The notes below the pieces were generated by a model. That model did no database searches, had not been told where the DNA came from, and was given only the letters and a program-made list of their open reading frames with translations. Positions 34,187 through 43,205 of a DNA stretch of 64,000 bases are shown here, piece after piece. Source of the stretch: VGJW01 sp035285595. Lineage in GTDB: Bacteria; Cyanobacteriota; Sericytochromatia; S15B-MN24; VGJW01. The position numbers and the translations under genes were made by a program. The DNA is taken from the NCBI GenBank assembly GCA_035285595.1, contig JAYKGV010000028.1, positions 1-64,000 on the forward strand, read 5' to 3'. Position 1 is the stretch's first letter. Each line of letters opens with the position of its first letter.

Positions 34187-35427
34187 CCTTCGCGCGCCCC
34201 GCGGGGGGGGTCGACCTCCTGGGATGGCGGTCTGCCTTCCCGTCCGGCTGGTGTCCTGGGGGTGGTCGAGCGCGGGGGCGGAGAGGTCGATGTCGGGGGG
34301 ACGGGCGAACCCACCTTGCTTCCCTGGGCCAAATGGCGCTCAATGGCCTCCAGCCGTTTCGCCAGGCGGCTGACCTGTTGACGACTCTCTTCCCGCAGCT
34401 GTTCGAGGTTCTCATACAGGCCACTGGTGGAATGGGTGGCGCTCTGCAGGGCTTCCTGGGCCAGACGCCAAGTCTGGAAGGTGTCGCGCAGCTCCTTCAG
34501 GCCCAGCTGCTGTTGGCCCAGTCCGGCGGTCAGCGCCGCCAGTTGGCCCGCGCGGACCGTATCGTCCAGCTCTTCTCGCAGGCTACCGGTCAAGTCCGCG
34601 AGGCCCGCAAGTCTCTGCCCCACGTCCTCACGGACCTCCTCGACGTGCTGGCCGAGCTCCGTCACAGCCTGTTGCCGCAACTTTTCCGTCTGCTGTCGTT
34701 GCATTTCAGACTGTTCCATGGCGTCAAGCCGCCCGGCGAATCCCGCGAGCTGCTCGAGGCGGTCAGGCAGGGTCACAAGGACGTCCTTAGCTCCCTGCAG
34801 CGTCGTGACCCAGGCTGCAAGGGTCTCCTCCATGCTCCGGACGCGATCGGCCATCTCGCGGGCCAACGTTTGTACCAACTCTTCTCGCCTGAGGTTGTCC
34901 TCGTGCAGGGTAGCCACGGCTTCCCGCAGGGCAGGAACACCCTCTGCCGGATCTTCGACCCGTACCAAGGCTTCGACCACCTCGGCCAAAGTCAGGCGAT
35001 CTTCCCGGGTCCGTTCTGCCTCCTCCTGCAGAGGCGAGAGGGTCTGGGCGAAGTCCTCCTCGATTTCGGCACGTTGACCCAGAGCGGCCTCGGCCAGACT
35101 TTCGGCTGCGTCGATACGAGCCCCGAGCCGCTGGACGGTCTCCCGTGCGAGCCCATCCGGGCCGTGGGCCAGTTCCTCGAGCGCTGTCAGCCTGTCTCTG
35201 AGTTCAATGAGCACAGGCTGCAGTCCGTCGGCCATCGCGGCCGCGCCCCACGCCGTGGTTTGCAGAACTTCCTGCAGCAGTTCGGCCACGCGTTCGGCCG
35301 TTTGGCTTGCTTCGCGTCGGACTTTCCACTCGAGATCGAACACCGCCCGACGTATCGGGGGAAAGGCGTCGGCCTCCTTGCGGCCGGCCTCTGCAGACTC
35401 TTCCCCACGCATCTCGTCTGCCGTCAC
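34183..35427 (-). CDS. Coiled-coil protein
   Basis: GTG 35427 is chosen because AGGAGG lies four bases upstream; ATG 35412 would be too far from it. The 414-residue protein is almost entirely helical with heptad-like repeats (ETVQRLGARIDAAESLAEAA, REDVGQRLAGLADLTGSLRE) and ends in a Pro/Ser/Thr-rich tail. No signal peptide or transmembrane helix is evident. It resembles cytoskeletal or scaffold proteins only in composition. It is co-transcribed with the deacetylase-family gene (ATGA overlap). The tail and helices could bind the cell pole or a filament, which is speculation. Confidence 0.65.
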   Translation of the reverse strand: MTADEMRGEESAEAGRKEADAFPPIRRAVFDLEWKVRREASQTAERVAELLQEVLQTTAWGAAAMADGLQPVLIELRDRLTALEELAHGPDGLARETVQRLGARIDAAESLAEAALGQRAEIEEDFAQTLSPLQEEAERTREDRLTLAEVVEALVRVEDPAEGVPALREAVATLHEDNLRREELVQTLAREMADRVRSMEETLAAWVTTLQGAKDVLVTLPDRLEQLAGFAGRLDAMEQSEMQRQQTEKLRQQAVTELGQHVEEVREDVGQRLAGLADLTGSLREELDDTVRAGQLAALTAGLGQQQLGLKELRDTFQTWRLAQEALQSATHSTSGLYENLEQLREESRQQVSRLAKRLEAIERHLAQGSKVGSPVPPTSTSPPPRSTTPRTPAGREGRPPSQEVDPPRGAREG

Positions 35428-35482
35428 GCCGCCTCCTGGCCTGAAACGGCCCAGTTCTCTGCTACCATGCCATTCTAAGGGC

Positions 35483-36553
35483 ATGGAACGTCAGATGCGT
35501 ATCGCAGTGGGCCTGAGTGGCGGTGTCGACAGCTCGGTGGCGGCGGCTCGCCTCGTCGCTGAGGGTCATGAGGTGGTCGGGGTCACGATGGTGATCTGGC
35601 CCGATTCCTCGTGCTGCGGGGCCGAGGCCATCGCCGATGCGGCCGAGCTGGCCGGAAAGCTGGGCATTCTCCATCTAAAGGTGGACCTCATGGACCGGTT
35701 CAAGGAAGAAGTCGTCGATCCCTTCCTTGCGACCTACGCGGACGGACGTACCCCGAACCCTTGTCCGACGTGCAACGAGCGTTTGAAGTTCGACCATATG
35801 TGGCGGGCGGCCAGGGAAGCCTGTGGTACGGAGTACCTCGCCACTGGCCACTATGCCAGGGTGTCCCGTGACGAGGGGACGGGACGCTGGCAGCTGCGGT
35901 CGGGTCTGGACCCCCGTAAGGACCAAGCCTACATGTTATGGCGCCTGTCGCAGGAGCAGCTTTCTCGTCTCATCACTCCCTTGGGGGCGATGACCAAGGA
36001 CGAGACCCGTGCCGAGGCCGTCAGGTTGGGTCTGGGGGTGGCGGCCAAGCCTGACAGTCAGGACCTCTGCTTCACTTCTGATGACTTGTCAGGTTTCCTG
36101 GCGCGCCATCTTCCCGAACACGAGCGTCCGGGGCCCATCGTGGACTTGTCTGGTCAGGTGCTGGGCCAGCATCGCGGCACGACCCACTTCACGGTAGGTC
36201 AGCGTCGCGGCCTCGGCGTGGCTGCAGCCACGCCGCTCTACGTGCTCGATGTCCTGCCTTCCGAAGGAGCAGTCGTCGTGGGGCCGCGTGAGCAGACGAT
36301 GATACGAGCCTTTGGTGTTGAAGACGTACGTTGGGTCTCCATTCACCCGCCCGAGGACGATCGTGCCGTTCAGGTGCGTATCCGCCACGGAGGCTCCCTG
36401 CTCGCAGCCACGTTGGAACGACAAGGTTCAAGCTGGCGGATTTTGTTGGAAGAGCCGGTGGCGGGGGTCGCTCCCGGGCAATATGCGGTGTTCCATGAGG
36501 ACGACTTGGTCCTTGGGGGTGGCACCATCACCCGCGACGTCCTCCGCGCCTGA
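35483..36553 (+). CDS. mnmA: tRNA-specific 2-thiouridylase MnmA
   Basis: The product (356 residues from ATG 35483; ATG 35495 is an alternative start) forms 2-thiouridine at position 34 of Glu, Gln and Lys tRNAs. Motifs: PP-loop VGLSGGVDSSVAA (residues 9-21), the first catalytic Cys in NPCPTCNERLKF (Cys97), LATGHYARV, KDQAYMLWRLSQEQL, the second catalytic Cys in DSQDLCFTSDD (Cys196), and FTVGQRRGLGVA. The ATPase region is complete. Its last 126 bases are antisense to the end of the convergent TIGR04552-like gene. It diverges from the coiled-coil gene across 55 bases. Confidence 0.96.
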   Translation: MERQMRIAVGLSGGVDSSVAAARLVAEGHEVVGVTMVIWPDSSCCGAEAIADAAELAGKLGILHLKVDLMDRFKEEVVDPFLATYADGRTPNPCPTCNERLKFDHMWRAAREACGTEYLATGHYARVSRDEGTGRWQLRSGLDPRKDQAYMLWRLSQEQLSRLITPLGAMTKDETRAEAVRLGLGVAAKPDSQDLCFTSDDLSGFLARHLPEHERPGPIVDLSGQVLGQHRGTTHFTVGQRRGLGVAAATPLYVLDVLPSEGAVVVGPREQTMIRAFGVEDVRWVSIHPPEDDRAVQVRIRHGGSLLAATLERQGSSWRILLEEPVAGVAPGQYAVFHEDDLVLGGGTITRDVLRA

Positions 36554-37618
36554 CGGGTCGGCCCAGGGGAAGACGCGCCGACGTGCGTCCTCTCGCTGTC
36601 GGGCCCGATATTCTTCGTGGCTCGCACGTCCCCGGAGGCCCGCCTCCCAAGAAGTTTTATCCAGGATCTGGACCTCGAAGGGAAAGAAGAAGCGCTCGAC
36701 GGAACCCTGGGTCTCGTGGCGGATGAGGACCCGTGCGGTGAACTGCAAGGCTCTGCGGTCAGGGTCGGAGAAGGGGTTGCGTCTGCGATCGACCGGCAAG
36801 AAAGGTTGGCTGGCGAACTCCTCCAGCCGTGCAAGGTAGGTTGCGGGGTCGATCCTGCCGTCCTCGAGCTCCTGCCAGAGCTGCACGTGCCTTGCCTGAA
36901 GGCCCTCCAGATCCAAAAGCGAATTGGTACTGCGGCTCGGCTTGACATTCGGGAACGGGACGAGATGGTGGTCGCGAAGGTATCGCACGACCTCAAGGGC
37001 TTCTACCTTGCTGCGTGTGATGATACGCACGCCGAGATGGTCATAAATTTCTTCGGCGACGTTGTCTTTCTTGCATAACAGTTTCATGAGCAAGCTGTTC
37101 CAAGGCTTTCCAGACTTGAACCGGATGGAGTGCAGGGGCAAGTCGCCGAGGTAAGGACGACCATCCTCCTCGTTTAGGTGCTCGCGGAACCTGCTTTCTA
37201 CTTGAGCCAGAGCATTGGTTACCTTGTCCCGTCCCGGAAGAAAGAGGGCATGGGCCACGGCGTGACACACCCTGAGCATTGAACAGGACCACGCCCGCAT
37301 CGGGTCCGTGATCCGGCTGGCCGACAGCAACAGATCCACGGGGCGATCGGGAAGCTGGGACGGAATCTCGGTCAGTGCATGCCAAGGCAACAGGACTTCC
37401 TCGATGAAAGTTCGCGCCAACCGAAGAATTTTGGCCAGCTCCGCTCGGTCTCCCTCCTGTTCTGGATCAAGACCGTAGCCAGTAAGAAAGCTTCTTGCGC
37501 CGGACTCTTCGGTGATCTCGAGTCGGGGCAGGTCAATCGCCGAGCCACCCGAGACGATGGCTCCCAGCGTCGCCCAGTCGGTCGCCTTACGCCCGGCGAC
37601 GGATTCGTGTCCGATCAT
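36428..37618 (-). CDS. TIGR04552-like protein with RelA/SpoT-like core
   Basis: ATG 37618 lies seven bases after GGAGGG. The 396-residue protein matches, as I recall the family, the TIGR04552 group known mainly from myxobacteria: IDLPRLEITEESGARSFLTG, WSCSMLRVCHAVAHALFLPG, the core GKPWNSLLMKLLCKKDNVAE followed by EIYDHLGVRIITRSKVEALE, and a late PFEVQILDKTSWEA followed by ASHEEYRARQ. The core strongly resembles RelA/SpoT nucleotidyltransferases (R-K...S...K, D-x-x-G-x-R-I-I). Whether it makes nucleotides is unknown. The last 41 residues are antisense to mnmA and probably run past the conserved end. Confidence 0.72.
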   Translation of the reverse strand: MIGHESVAGRKATDWATLGAIVSGGSAIDLPRLEITEESGARSFLTGYGLDPEQEGDRAELAKILRLARTFIEEVLLPWHALTEIPSQLPDRPVDLLLSASRITDPMRAWSCSMLRVCHAVAHALFLPGRDKVTNALAQVESRFREHLNEEDGRPYLGDLPLHSIRFKSGKPWNSLLMKLLCKKDNVAEEIYDHLGVRIITRSKVEALEVVRYLRDHHLVPFPNVKPSRSTNSLLDLEGLQARHVQLWQELEDGRIDPATYLARLEEFASQPFLPVDRRRNPFSDPDRRALQFTARVLIRHETQGSVERFFFPFEVQILDKTSWEAGLRGRASHEEYRARQREDARRRVFPWADPSGAEDVAGDGATPKDQVVLMEHRILPGSDPRHRLFQQNPPA

Positions 37619-37653
37619 CTCGGGCCCTCCACTCCATCGTGGCTTTCAAAAGG

Positions 37654-37683
37654 ACCCTAGCATCCAAGGCCGACCGGGGTCAA
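37654..37683 (-). promoter_or_regulatory. Candidate promoter of TIGR04552-like gene
   Basis: On the minus strand TTGACC (37683-37678), an 18-base spacer and TAGGGT (37659-37654) lie about 35 bases before the start codon, just after the stop of the rluE-like gene. The -35 match is good (five of six) and the -10 is weak. Confidence 0.4.
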
Positions 37684-38256
37684 TCATTCTGCGAGCCGTT
37701 GCCGGAGGGCCCTGACTTCTCCCCTATCCAACCGGCGGTGTTGTCCCGGTCCCAATGGACCCAGGCTCAGTCCCGCCACCTCGACTCGGATGAGCCGCAG
37801 GCATGGATGACCGACTGCGGCCAGCATTTTGCGGACTTGCCGGTTGCGGCCTTCGCGCAGGATGACCTCGACCCATGCGGTCGGGATCGACTTGCGGAAA
37901 CGAATGGGCACCGTGCGTTCGGGCCAGTCAGGGGGGGGCTCGAGATGCTTGAGGCCGGCAGGCCTCGTCAACCGCTCCTGCAGCAGGATCCCTCTCGAGA
38001 AGGCCGAGACGGCATCAGGGCCGGGCATGCCCTCGACTTGGGCGTGATACACCTTGGCGTGGCCGTGATCGGGATGGGTCAGCCTATGGGCGAACCACGG
38101 TTCGTCAGTCAGGACGAGGAGGCCTTCAGAGTCGTGATCCAGTCTGCCTGCAGGATAGATGCCCGGAATGTCCAGCACGTCGGCGAGGGTCTGTCGGGTC
38201 CCCTCCGGACTGAATTGGCAAAGCGTGCCGTACGGTTTGTGCAACAACACGATCAT
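37684..38256 (-). CDS. rluE: 23S rRNA pseudouridine synthase, RluE/RsuA family
   Basis: The start is ATG 38256, nine bases after GAGGG and overlapping the upstream stop as ATGA. The 190-residue protein lacks an S4 domain, as RluE does. It has the catalytic motif YPAGRLDHDSEGLLVLTDEP (Asp in R-L-D), the early strand LHKPYGTLCQFSPEG, and the late GRNRQVRKMLAAVGHPCLRL. It converts a uridine in 23S rRNA to pseudouridine. It is the last gene of a GNAT-APH-RluE operon. Confidence 0.9.
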   Translation of the reverse strand: MIVLLHKPYGTLCQFSPEGTRQTLADVLDIPGIYPAGRLDHDSEGLLVLTDEPWFAHRLTHPDHGHAKVYHAQVEGMPGPDAVSAFSRGILLQERLTRPAGLKHLEPPPDWPERTVPIRFRKSIPTAWVEVILREGRNRQVRKMLAAVGHPCLRLIRVEVAGLSLGPLGPGQHRRLDRGEVRALRQRLAE

Positions 38257-39287
38257 CGCGGTGGACCCTCGTGCCACAGACGGCCAGCGGGGCTTTGCCA
38301 CCAGCGCAGCATGGTCAATTGGCCCTTGAGGAAGTCATGAGCTTCACCAAATCTGCCCGCGGCAGCCAGACGGCTGGCTCTTCGTCCGGCTGAGCCGACT
38401 CGCCCCAACACGACCAAGGGCAACAGATCCTCCCACGGTGGGGGTCGGCGGACGTCGGCGAATCCTGCCAGCAAGTCTGCAGCGACCCGAGGTCTCGCCT
38501 GCCCGCCTGCGGCAAGCACGGGCCAGGGTAGGGCAAGAGCAGCCACGGCCAGCGCCAGGTCGAGGCCTTCTGGGCCCGTTGTCCAGGCTTCGGGATCCAG
38601 CACGCTGCTGATCTCGTCCTTTGAAAACAGCATGTTTCGCGGCAGAGGGTCGCCGTGGTGCCAGTACAGACCTCCAGCGGATGATGCGGAATGCCTTGCC
38701 AGGAGGGCTTCCACGAAGGGCCTCACCTCGCGCCACCAACGGTGAAGCATGGCTCGGGCCGTCGGCATGGGCCAAGTCGGTGCCGCACCCGTCCCGATCC
38801 AGGAGACATCCGCCCAGACCCCCGCCTCCCCGACGGGACGATGCGCAGGCTCGACCGGACGAACCGCGGCGAGGCGGCCCAGCAGCCTGCCGATGGCGCG
38901 AGCGTGCGCTGCATCCAGGAGAGGCGCGAAGGGCGGACGATCGACATACGCGTCGCGGCCCAGCCCGGCACGCCACGTCTCTACCCATTGACCGTCGTTG
39001 AGTATCCACGGTGAACCGGAGAGGGACGCAAGCGTTTCTGGGAAGGGTATGCCGGAGGTGCGCAAATGCCGGAGGACCCGATGCATCCGCTCCATCCCCA
39101 GAGGGCCCGCCGCCTGCTGCGGACGCCACTTCACCCAGACGTGTCCGCGGTCCTTCATGCGCCATCGCCAGACCACGCTGTTGGGCATTCTCCGGGGCGG
39201 GCCCTCGGGACGAGCATCGGCGAGCGAAGGGAAGGCTTCGCGGACAAAGACTTCGGGATTCGCGCCAAGGCTTCGCACGTCTCTCAT
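38253..39287 (-). CDS. Aminoglycoside phosphotransferase (APH) family kinase
   Basis: The 344-residue protein carries the APH/Brenner motif WHHGDPLPRNMLFSK (HGD-x-x-x-x-N, catalytic Asp) and the metal-binding Asp in SSVLDPEAW, with an N-terminal lobe that has a Lys in HVWVKWRPQ. This fold phosphorylates aminoglycosides, choline, homoserine, fructosamine or unknown small molecules. No subfamily signature is obvious. It overlaps both neighbours (GNAT gene and rluE) by ATGA, so it is made with them. Its link to antibiotic resistance is unproven. Confidence 0.82.
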   Translation of the reverse strand: MRDVRSLGANPEVFVREAFPSLADARPEGPPRRMPNSVVWRWRMKDRGHVWVKWRPQQAAGPLGMERMHRVLRHLRTSGIPFPETLASLSGSPWILNDGQWVETWRAGLGRDAYVDRPPFAPLLDAAHARAIGRLLGRLAAVRPVEPAHRPVGEAGVWADVSWIGTGAAPTWPMPTARAMLHRWWREVRPFVEALLARHSASSAGGLYWHHGDPLPRNMLFSKDEISSVLDPEAWTTGPEGLDLALAVAALALPWPVLAAGGQARPRVAADLLAGFADVRRPPPWEDLLPLVVLGRVGSAGRRASRLAAAGRFGEAHDFLKGQLTMLRWWQSPAGRLWHEGPPR

Positions 39288-40240
39288 CCCGACCCCTCGA
39301 GTTCGTGGACCTGCCTCGACCAGAACCAGCCTTCCCGGAACCCGACGCTACCGTAGAAGCCGCTCAGGGTGGTCCAGTCGATCACGATCAGGCTGGGTTG
39401 GTTACCCCAGAGGTCCTTCAATCCCTCACGCAACAGGGCACGCCCGGCACCTTGCCCTCGAAGGTCCTGCGCTACCCCCAGGGGACCCATCGCAGCCACA
39501 CGTTCGTCATGCCCCCGCCAACGCCACGTCCAGGCGCTCCCCGGTTCGTGCACGAGTGCAAAGGCCACCGGCCTCTCGCCCTTCCAGCCGCCGAGGAGTC
39601 GGCTTCCTGGCCAGTGACCATGATGGACCGCGAGGGCCTCGGTGGGCCACCTTCCCGGAAATTCCCGCGAGAGCCAATCCAGCAGGGCCGTCGAGCCATG
39701 CGAGGGATCCCACTCGAACCGCAATTCGCCAGAGTCACGATCCAAGGTCCCACGGTCGAAGAAAGGGGGTCGGGCGATCATGTCCCAGGTTCTTCCAGCA
39801 GAATGGAAGCCCCAGGATGCCAGGATCGTCCGGGCTTCGGTGGCCGCCTCGGGCAATCCCGGCCACCAGTGGGACCAGCCGCCCCCTGACCAGAGGCGCT
39901 CAAGACCGCGCGTCCGTGCTTCGTCGACGACGGCCAGACCCAGAGCCCTGAGCGCATCAGGGCTTGCCGAAGCCACGGTATCCCAGGCAAGGCCCCTCAA
40001 GGCACCTTCTCCCTCTCCGGGGAATTCGGCCTCGATCCAGGCTCGCAAAGTTCCCGACGGGTCATGCAGCTCCCAGAGGATGCGTGGTTCGTCAGCCGAC
40101 GGGGGATGCTCATAGGCCGAGGGCATGGGAAGGGTGGGCAAAGGCCACGTCGGGGCCCAGAAGGACCGGGCCAGATCCCAGTGGGCCTTCACAGGCTTGC
40201 CCGGCCCCTTGCGGACCCTCCAGCCGGGGGGTGTTACCAT
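39284..40240 (-). CDS. GNAT acetyltransferase, probably two domains
   Basis: The 318-residue protein has a C-terminal GNAT domain with the acetyl-CoA loop MGPLGVAQDLRGQGAGRALL (R/Q-x-x-G-x-G/A) and the final strand IDWTTLSGFYGSVGFREGWF (Y-x-x-x-G-F). A degenerate N-terminal copy shows LRGLAWDTVASASPDALRAL and ILASWGFHSAGRTWDMI, also ending in the G-F pattern. It probably acetylates an amine on a small molecule or protein. It is the first gene of the GNAT-APH-RluE operon and starts divergently 9 bases from the ABC binding-protein gene, so the two promoters must overlap. Confidence 0.85.
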   Translation of the reverse strand: MVTPPGWRVRKGPGKPVKAHWDLARSFWAPTWPLPTLPMPSAYEHPPSADEPRILWELHDPSGTLRAWIEAEFPGEGEGALRGLAWDTVASASPDALRALGLAVVDEARTRGLERLWSGGGWSHWWPGLPEAATEARTILASWGFHSAGRTWDMIARPPFFDRGTLDRDSGELRFEWDPSHGSTALLDWLSREFPGRWPTEALAVHHGHWPGSRLLGGWKGERPVAFALVHEPGSAWTWRWRGHDERVAAMGPLGVAQDLRGQGAGRALLREGLKDLWGNQPSLIVIDWTTLSGFYGSVGFREGWFWSRQVHELEGSG

Positions 40241-40249
40241 GGCCCCAGC

Positions 40250-41497
40250 ATGTCCCGTGTGTCCCGCCGCGTGCTGTCCGCCCTGCTCGCAGGGTGGGCT
40301 TCCGTCCTGCTCGGGGCGTGTACTTCTCGGCCCGATGTCGGTCTGCGTTTCAGCACCTGGGGATCGCTGGACGAAATCGCGACCCTACGCCCCATCCTGG
40401 AGGAGTTCACCCGAAGGGAGGGTATTCCGGTCGATTTGATCCACATCCCCGATGAGTATGCCCACAAGTTGCGGTTGATGGTCGTGGGTGGTTCCGTCCC
40501 TGATGTGATGTTCATGTCGAACGAAGCCTTGCCGGGCTTTGCCCGCAGGGGCGTGTTGGCTGACTTGGGACCGAGGTTGGTCAAGGACCCAGCCGTTCGG
40601 GAAAGTGACTTCTTCCCCCAGGTCCTCGAGGCGATGCGTTGGAAAGGAGCCCTGCACGGCCTGCCCAGAGACCTCTCCAACCTGGTTGTTTTCTACAACA
40701 AGGATCTTTTTGATGCGGCAGGAGTCCCGTACCCTAAGCCGGGCTGGACGGTGGCTGATCTGGAGCGCATCGCACCCCGCCTGACGATCCCTGGCCGGCA
40801 GTGGGCCATTGGCTTCCAGCCCAATCCGCTCGTTTGGACTCCGTGGGTTTGGTCCTTCGGGGGGGATGTGATGGACGCAGGGATGACGCGCTGCACGCTC
40901 GGAGAGCCCGAGGCTCGGGCGGGTTTGCAGTTCTACCTTGACTTGCGTCATCGCCACAGGGTGGCCCCTTCCGACAAGGATACGGGTAACGCGCGGATGA
41001 CCCAGCTCTTCGCGACCGGCAAGTTGGCCATGTTCGTCTATGGTCGGTGGGCCGTGCCCGGATATCGGCGCAAGATCAACTTTCGCTGGGACGTCACCAC
41101 GTTCCCCTCGGGTCCGGCCGGCAGCGTGGTGGATACGGACGCTTCGGGATGGGTCATGTCGGCTCGTACTCGGCATCCCGATGCCGCCTGGAAACTCATC
41201 CGGCATCTCGCGGGCAAGCAAAGCAGCGAGGCGTTCACCCGTTCTGGCCTGATTGTTCCCGCCCGACCCGACGTGGCCCGGTCCCCCGTCTTTCTCTCGG
41301 GAGCTCCGGCCGGAAACAGGGTCTTTCTTGATGTGATCGCCAAGGGACGTCCGACGCGGGTGCCTCCCGCCTACGATGAGATCACGTGGGAACTCATCGA
41401 TGGGCTCGGACCCGTGTGGACCGGCGAGGAGACCCTGGACCGCGCACTACCTCCTGTCGTTCGTCGCATCGACGCTTTGTTGGCTGAGGTGCGTTGA
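40250..41497 (+). CDS. ABC sugar transporter, substrate-binding lipoprotein
   Basis: The 415-residue protein starts at ATG 40250 with a lipoprotein signal (RVLSALLAGWASVLLGAC). It has the family-1 extracellular solute-binding pattern: LRFSTWGSLDEIATLRPILE, VPDVMFMSNEALPGFARRG, LHGLPRDLSNLVVFYNKDLF and LFATGKLAMFVYGRWAVPGY. These proteins deliver oligosaccharides or glycerol-phosphate to CUT1-type importers. Substrate cannot be read from sequence. It is the first gene of a four-gene operon with ATGA-type overlaps. No ATP-binding subunit is encoded, so a shared MsmK-like ATPase elsewhere is expected. Confidence 0.92.
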   Translation: MSRVSRRVLSALLAGWASVLLGACTSRPDVGLRFSTWGSLDEIATLRPILEEFTRREGIPVDLIHIPDEYAHKLRLMVVGGSVPDVMFMSNEALPGFARRGVLADLGPRLVKDPAVRESDFFPQVLEAMRWKGALHGLPRDLSNLVVFYNKDLFDAAGVPYPKPGWTVADLERIAPRLTIPGRQWAIGFQPNPLVWTPWVWSFGGDVMDAGMTRCTLGEPEARAGLQFYLDLRHRHRVAPSDKDTGNARMTQLFATGKLAMFVYGRWAVPGYRRKINFRWDVTTFPSGPAGSVVDTDASGWVMSARTRHPDAAWKLIRHLAGKQSSEAFTRSGLIVPARPDVARSPVFLSGAPAGNRVFLDVIAKGRPTRVPPAYDEITWELIDGLGPVWTGEETLDRALPPVVRRIDALLAEVR

Positions 41498-42393
41498 TGC
41501 GCCCGACCTTGCATCCCTTGCGTTCCGAGCGTTGGTGGGGACTGCTGCTCGTGGTACCGGCTCTGGTGATCATCGGAACGTTCGGGGTCCTGCCCACGCT
41601 CGCATCGTTCCTGATTGGCTTCACGGACTGGGATCTTCTGGGGACCCCACGGTGGGTGGGACTGGACAACTACCGCTCTCTGGCGGCCGACCCGGTCTTT
41701 CCGAAGGTCATCGCCAATACGTTGCTGTTCGTCGTGCTGTACTTGCTGCTCGATTTGGTCCTGGCCCTGGCGCTGGCCCTCGCCCTGAATCAGAAGCTAC
41801 GCGGGCTGGGATTTTTTCGCACGGCCTATTTCCTTCCGGTGGTCACCTCGATGGTTGCGGTCAGTATTGTCTGGGAGTGGATTTTCGATCCCCGTGCAGG
41901 GGCCCTGAACGAGGTCTTGCGCTGGGTCGGACTCGGTCCTGTGCATTGGCTTTCCGATCCGTCCACGGCCCTGCCCTCGCTGGTGGTCATGAGCGTCTGG
42001 AAGAGCCTCGGCACGAATGTCGTGCTCTTTCTCGCAGGTTTGCAGGCCCTCCCCGGTGAGGTACTGGAGTCTGCCGAAGTTGACGGAGCCACGGGTTGGC
42101 AGCGTTTCTGGCACGTCACCTTGCCCCTCCTTGGGCCTACGGTCCTGCTGGTCGGCATCCTCGCCTCGATCAGGGCGTTCCAGACCTTTGATTCGGTCTA
42201 CATCATGACCCACGGGGGGCCCCGGAGGTCCACCACGGTCGTCGTTTACTGGCTCTTTCAGAACGCCTTCACTTATTTCAAGCTGGGCAAGGCTTCCGCA
42301 CTGGCCTACATGCTGTTCGGAATCCTTGCGGCCCTGACCTGGGTGCAGTGGGCGTTGCGCAAGCGCTGGGTCCATCAGGAGCAGGACGCATGA
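41497..42393 (+). CDS. ABC sugar transporter permease (MalF/UgpA-like)
   Basis: ATG 41497 overlaps the upstream stop by one base, with GAGGTG upstream. The 298-residue protein has six transmembrane helices and the cytoplasmic EAA loop LESAEVDGATGWQRFWHVTL followed by PLLGP, which contacts the ATPase. The first periplasmic loop contains WDLLGTPRWVGLDNYRSL, typical of MalF/UgpA-type permeases. It pairs with the next gene to form the membrane channel of a CUT1 importer. Confidence 0.93.
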   Translation: MRPTLHPLRSERWWGLLLVVPALVIIGTFGVLPTLASFLIGFTDWDLLGTPRWVGLDNYRSLAADPVFPKVIANTLLFVVLYLLLDLVLALALALALNQKLRGLGFFRTAYFLPVVTSMVAVSIVWEWIFDPRAGALNEVLRWVGLGPVHWLSDPSTALPSLVVMSVWKSLGTNVVLFLAGLQALPGEVLESAEVDGATGWQRFWHVTLPLLGPTVLLVGILASIRAFQTFDSVYIMTHGGPRRSTTVVVYWLFQNAFTYFKLGKASALAYMLFGILAALTWVQWALRKRWVHQEQDA

Positions 42394-43205
42394 ACCGGAC
42401 GCTCGGCCTCGGCGTGCTCTGGATCGGTGCGTTCCTGTGCACCGCACCCTTCCTGTTGCTCCTTGCGACCTCGCTGATGACCTACGAACAGTCCGTGGGC
42501 TACCCGCCTGCTTTCTGGCCAAGTCCCGCCACGCTTGACAATTTTCGCAAGGCCCTGAGCGAAGGCGCTCTATGGCGTTGGTTTGCCAACAGTGTCCTCG
42601 TCGCCGTCGTGACGGTGGCTGGACAGATTCTGACGGGTGCCATGGCGGGCTATGCCTTTGCCCGGATGACCTTCAAAGGCAGGGACTTGCTGTTTTTCGT
42701 GGTGCTGATGACGATGATGGTGCCAGTTCAGGTCAACCTCGTGCCATTGTTCGCCCTGGTGGCCAGATTGGGCTGGGTCGATACCTACCAGGCCTTGATC
42801 GTTCCGGATCTGGCGGGGGCCTTCGGGATTTTCCTCTTTCGTCAGTGGTTTCTTGGATTGCCCCGGGAACTTGAGGATGCCGCCCGCATCGACGGTTGCT
42901 CCCCGTGGCGCTTTTTCTGGACCGTGGCGTTGCCCACGGCCACTCCTGCGGTGGCCACCTTGGGCATCTTCCAGTTTCTGGCCTCGTGGAACACGTTCAT
43001 GTGGCCCTTGGTGGCGACGAATTCCGATCACCTGAGGACGCTTCCCGTGGGGCTGGCCGCCTTTCGGGCGAGCATGCGCGAGACGACGGACTGGCCTCTC
43101 CTCATGGCCGCGACCACGGTAGCCATCGTGCCCGCGATTCTGGTTTTCTTGATCTTGCAGAAGCAGTTCATGAAGGGACTGATGGACGGAGCCGTGAAGG
43201 GATGA
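42390..43205 (+). CDS. ABC sugar transporter permease (MalG/UgpE-like)
   Basis: The start ATG 42390 overlaps the previous stop as ATGA. The 271-residue protein has six helices. It carries the MalG-type entry RWFANSVLVAVVTVAGQILT and the EAA loop ELEDAARIDGCSPWRFFWTV followed by ALPTATP. Its end (KQFMKGLMDGAVKG) is diagnostic for this subunit family. The next gene again starts in an ATGA overlap. Confidence 0.93.
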   Translation: MNRTLGLGVLWIGAFLCTAPFLLLLATSLMTYEQSVGYPPAFWPSPATLDNFRKALSEGALWRWFANSVLVAVVTVAGQILTGAMAGYAFARMTFKGRDLLFFVVLMTMMVPVQVNLVPLFALVARLGWVDTYQALIVPDLAGAFGIFLFRQWFLGLPRELEDAARIDGCSPWRFFWTVALPTATPAVATLGIFQFLASWNTFMWPLVATNSDHLRTLPVGLAAFRASMRETTDWPLLMAATTVAIVPAILVFLILQKQFMKGLMDGAVKG

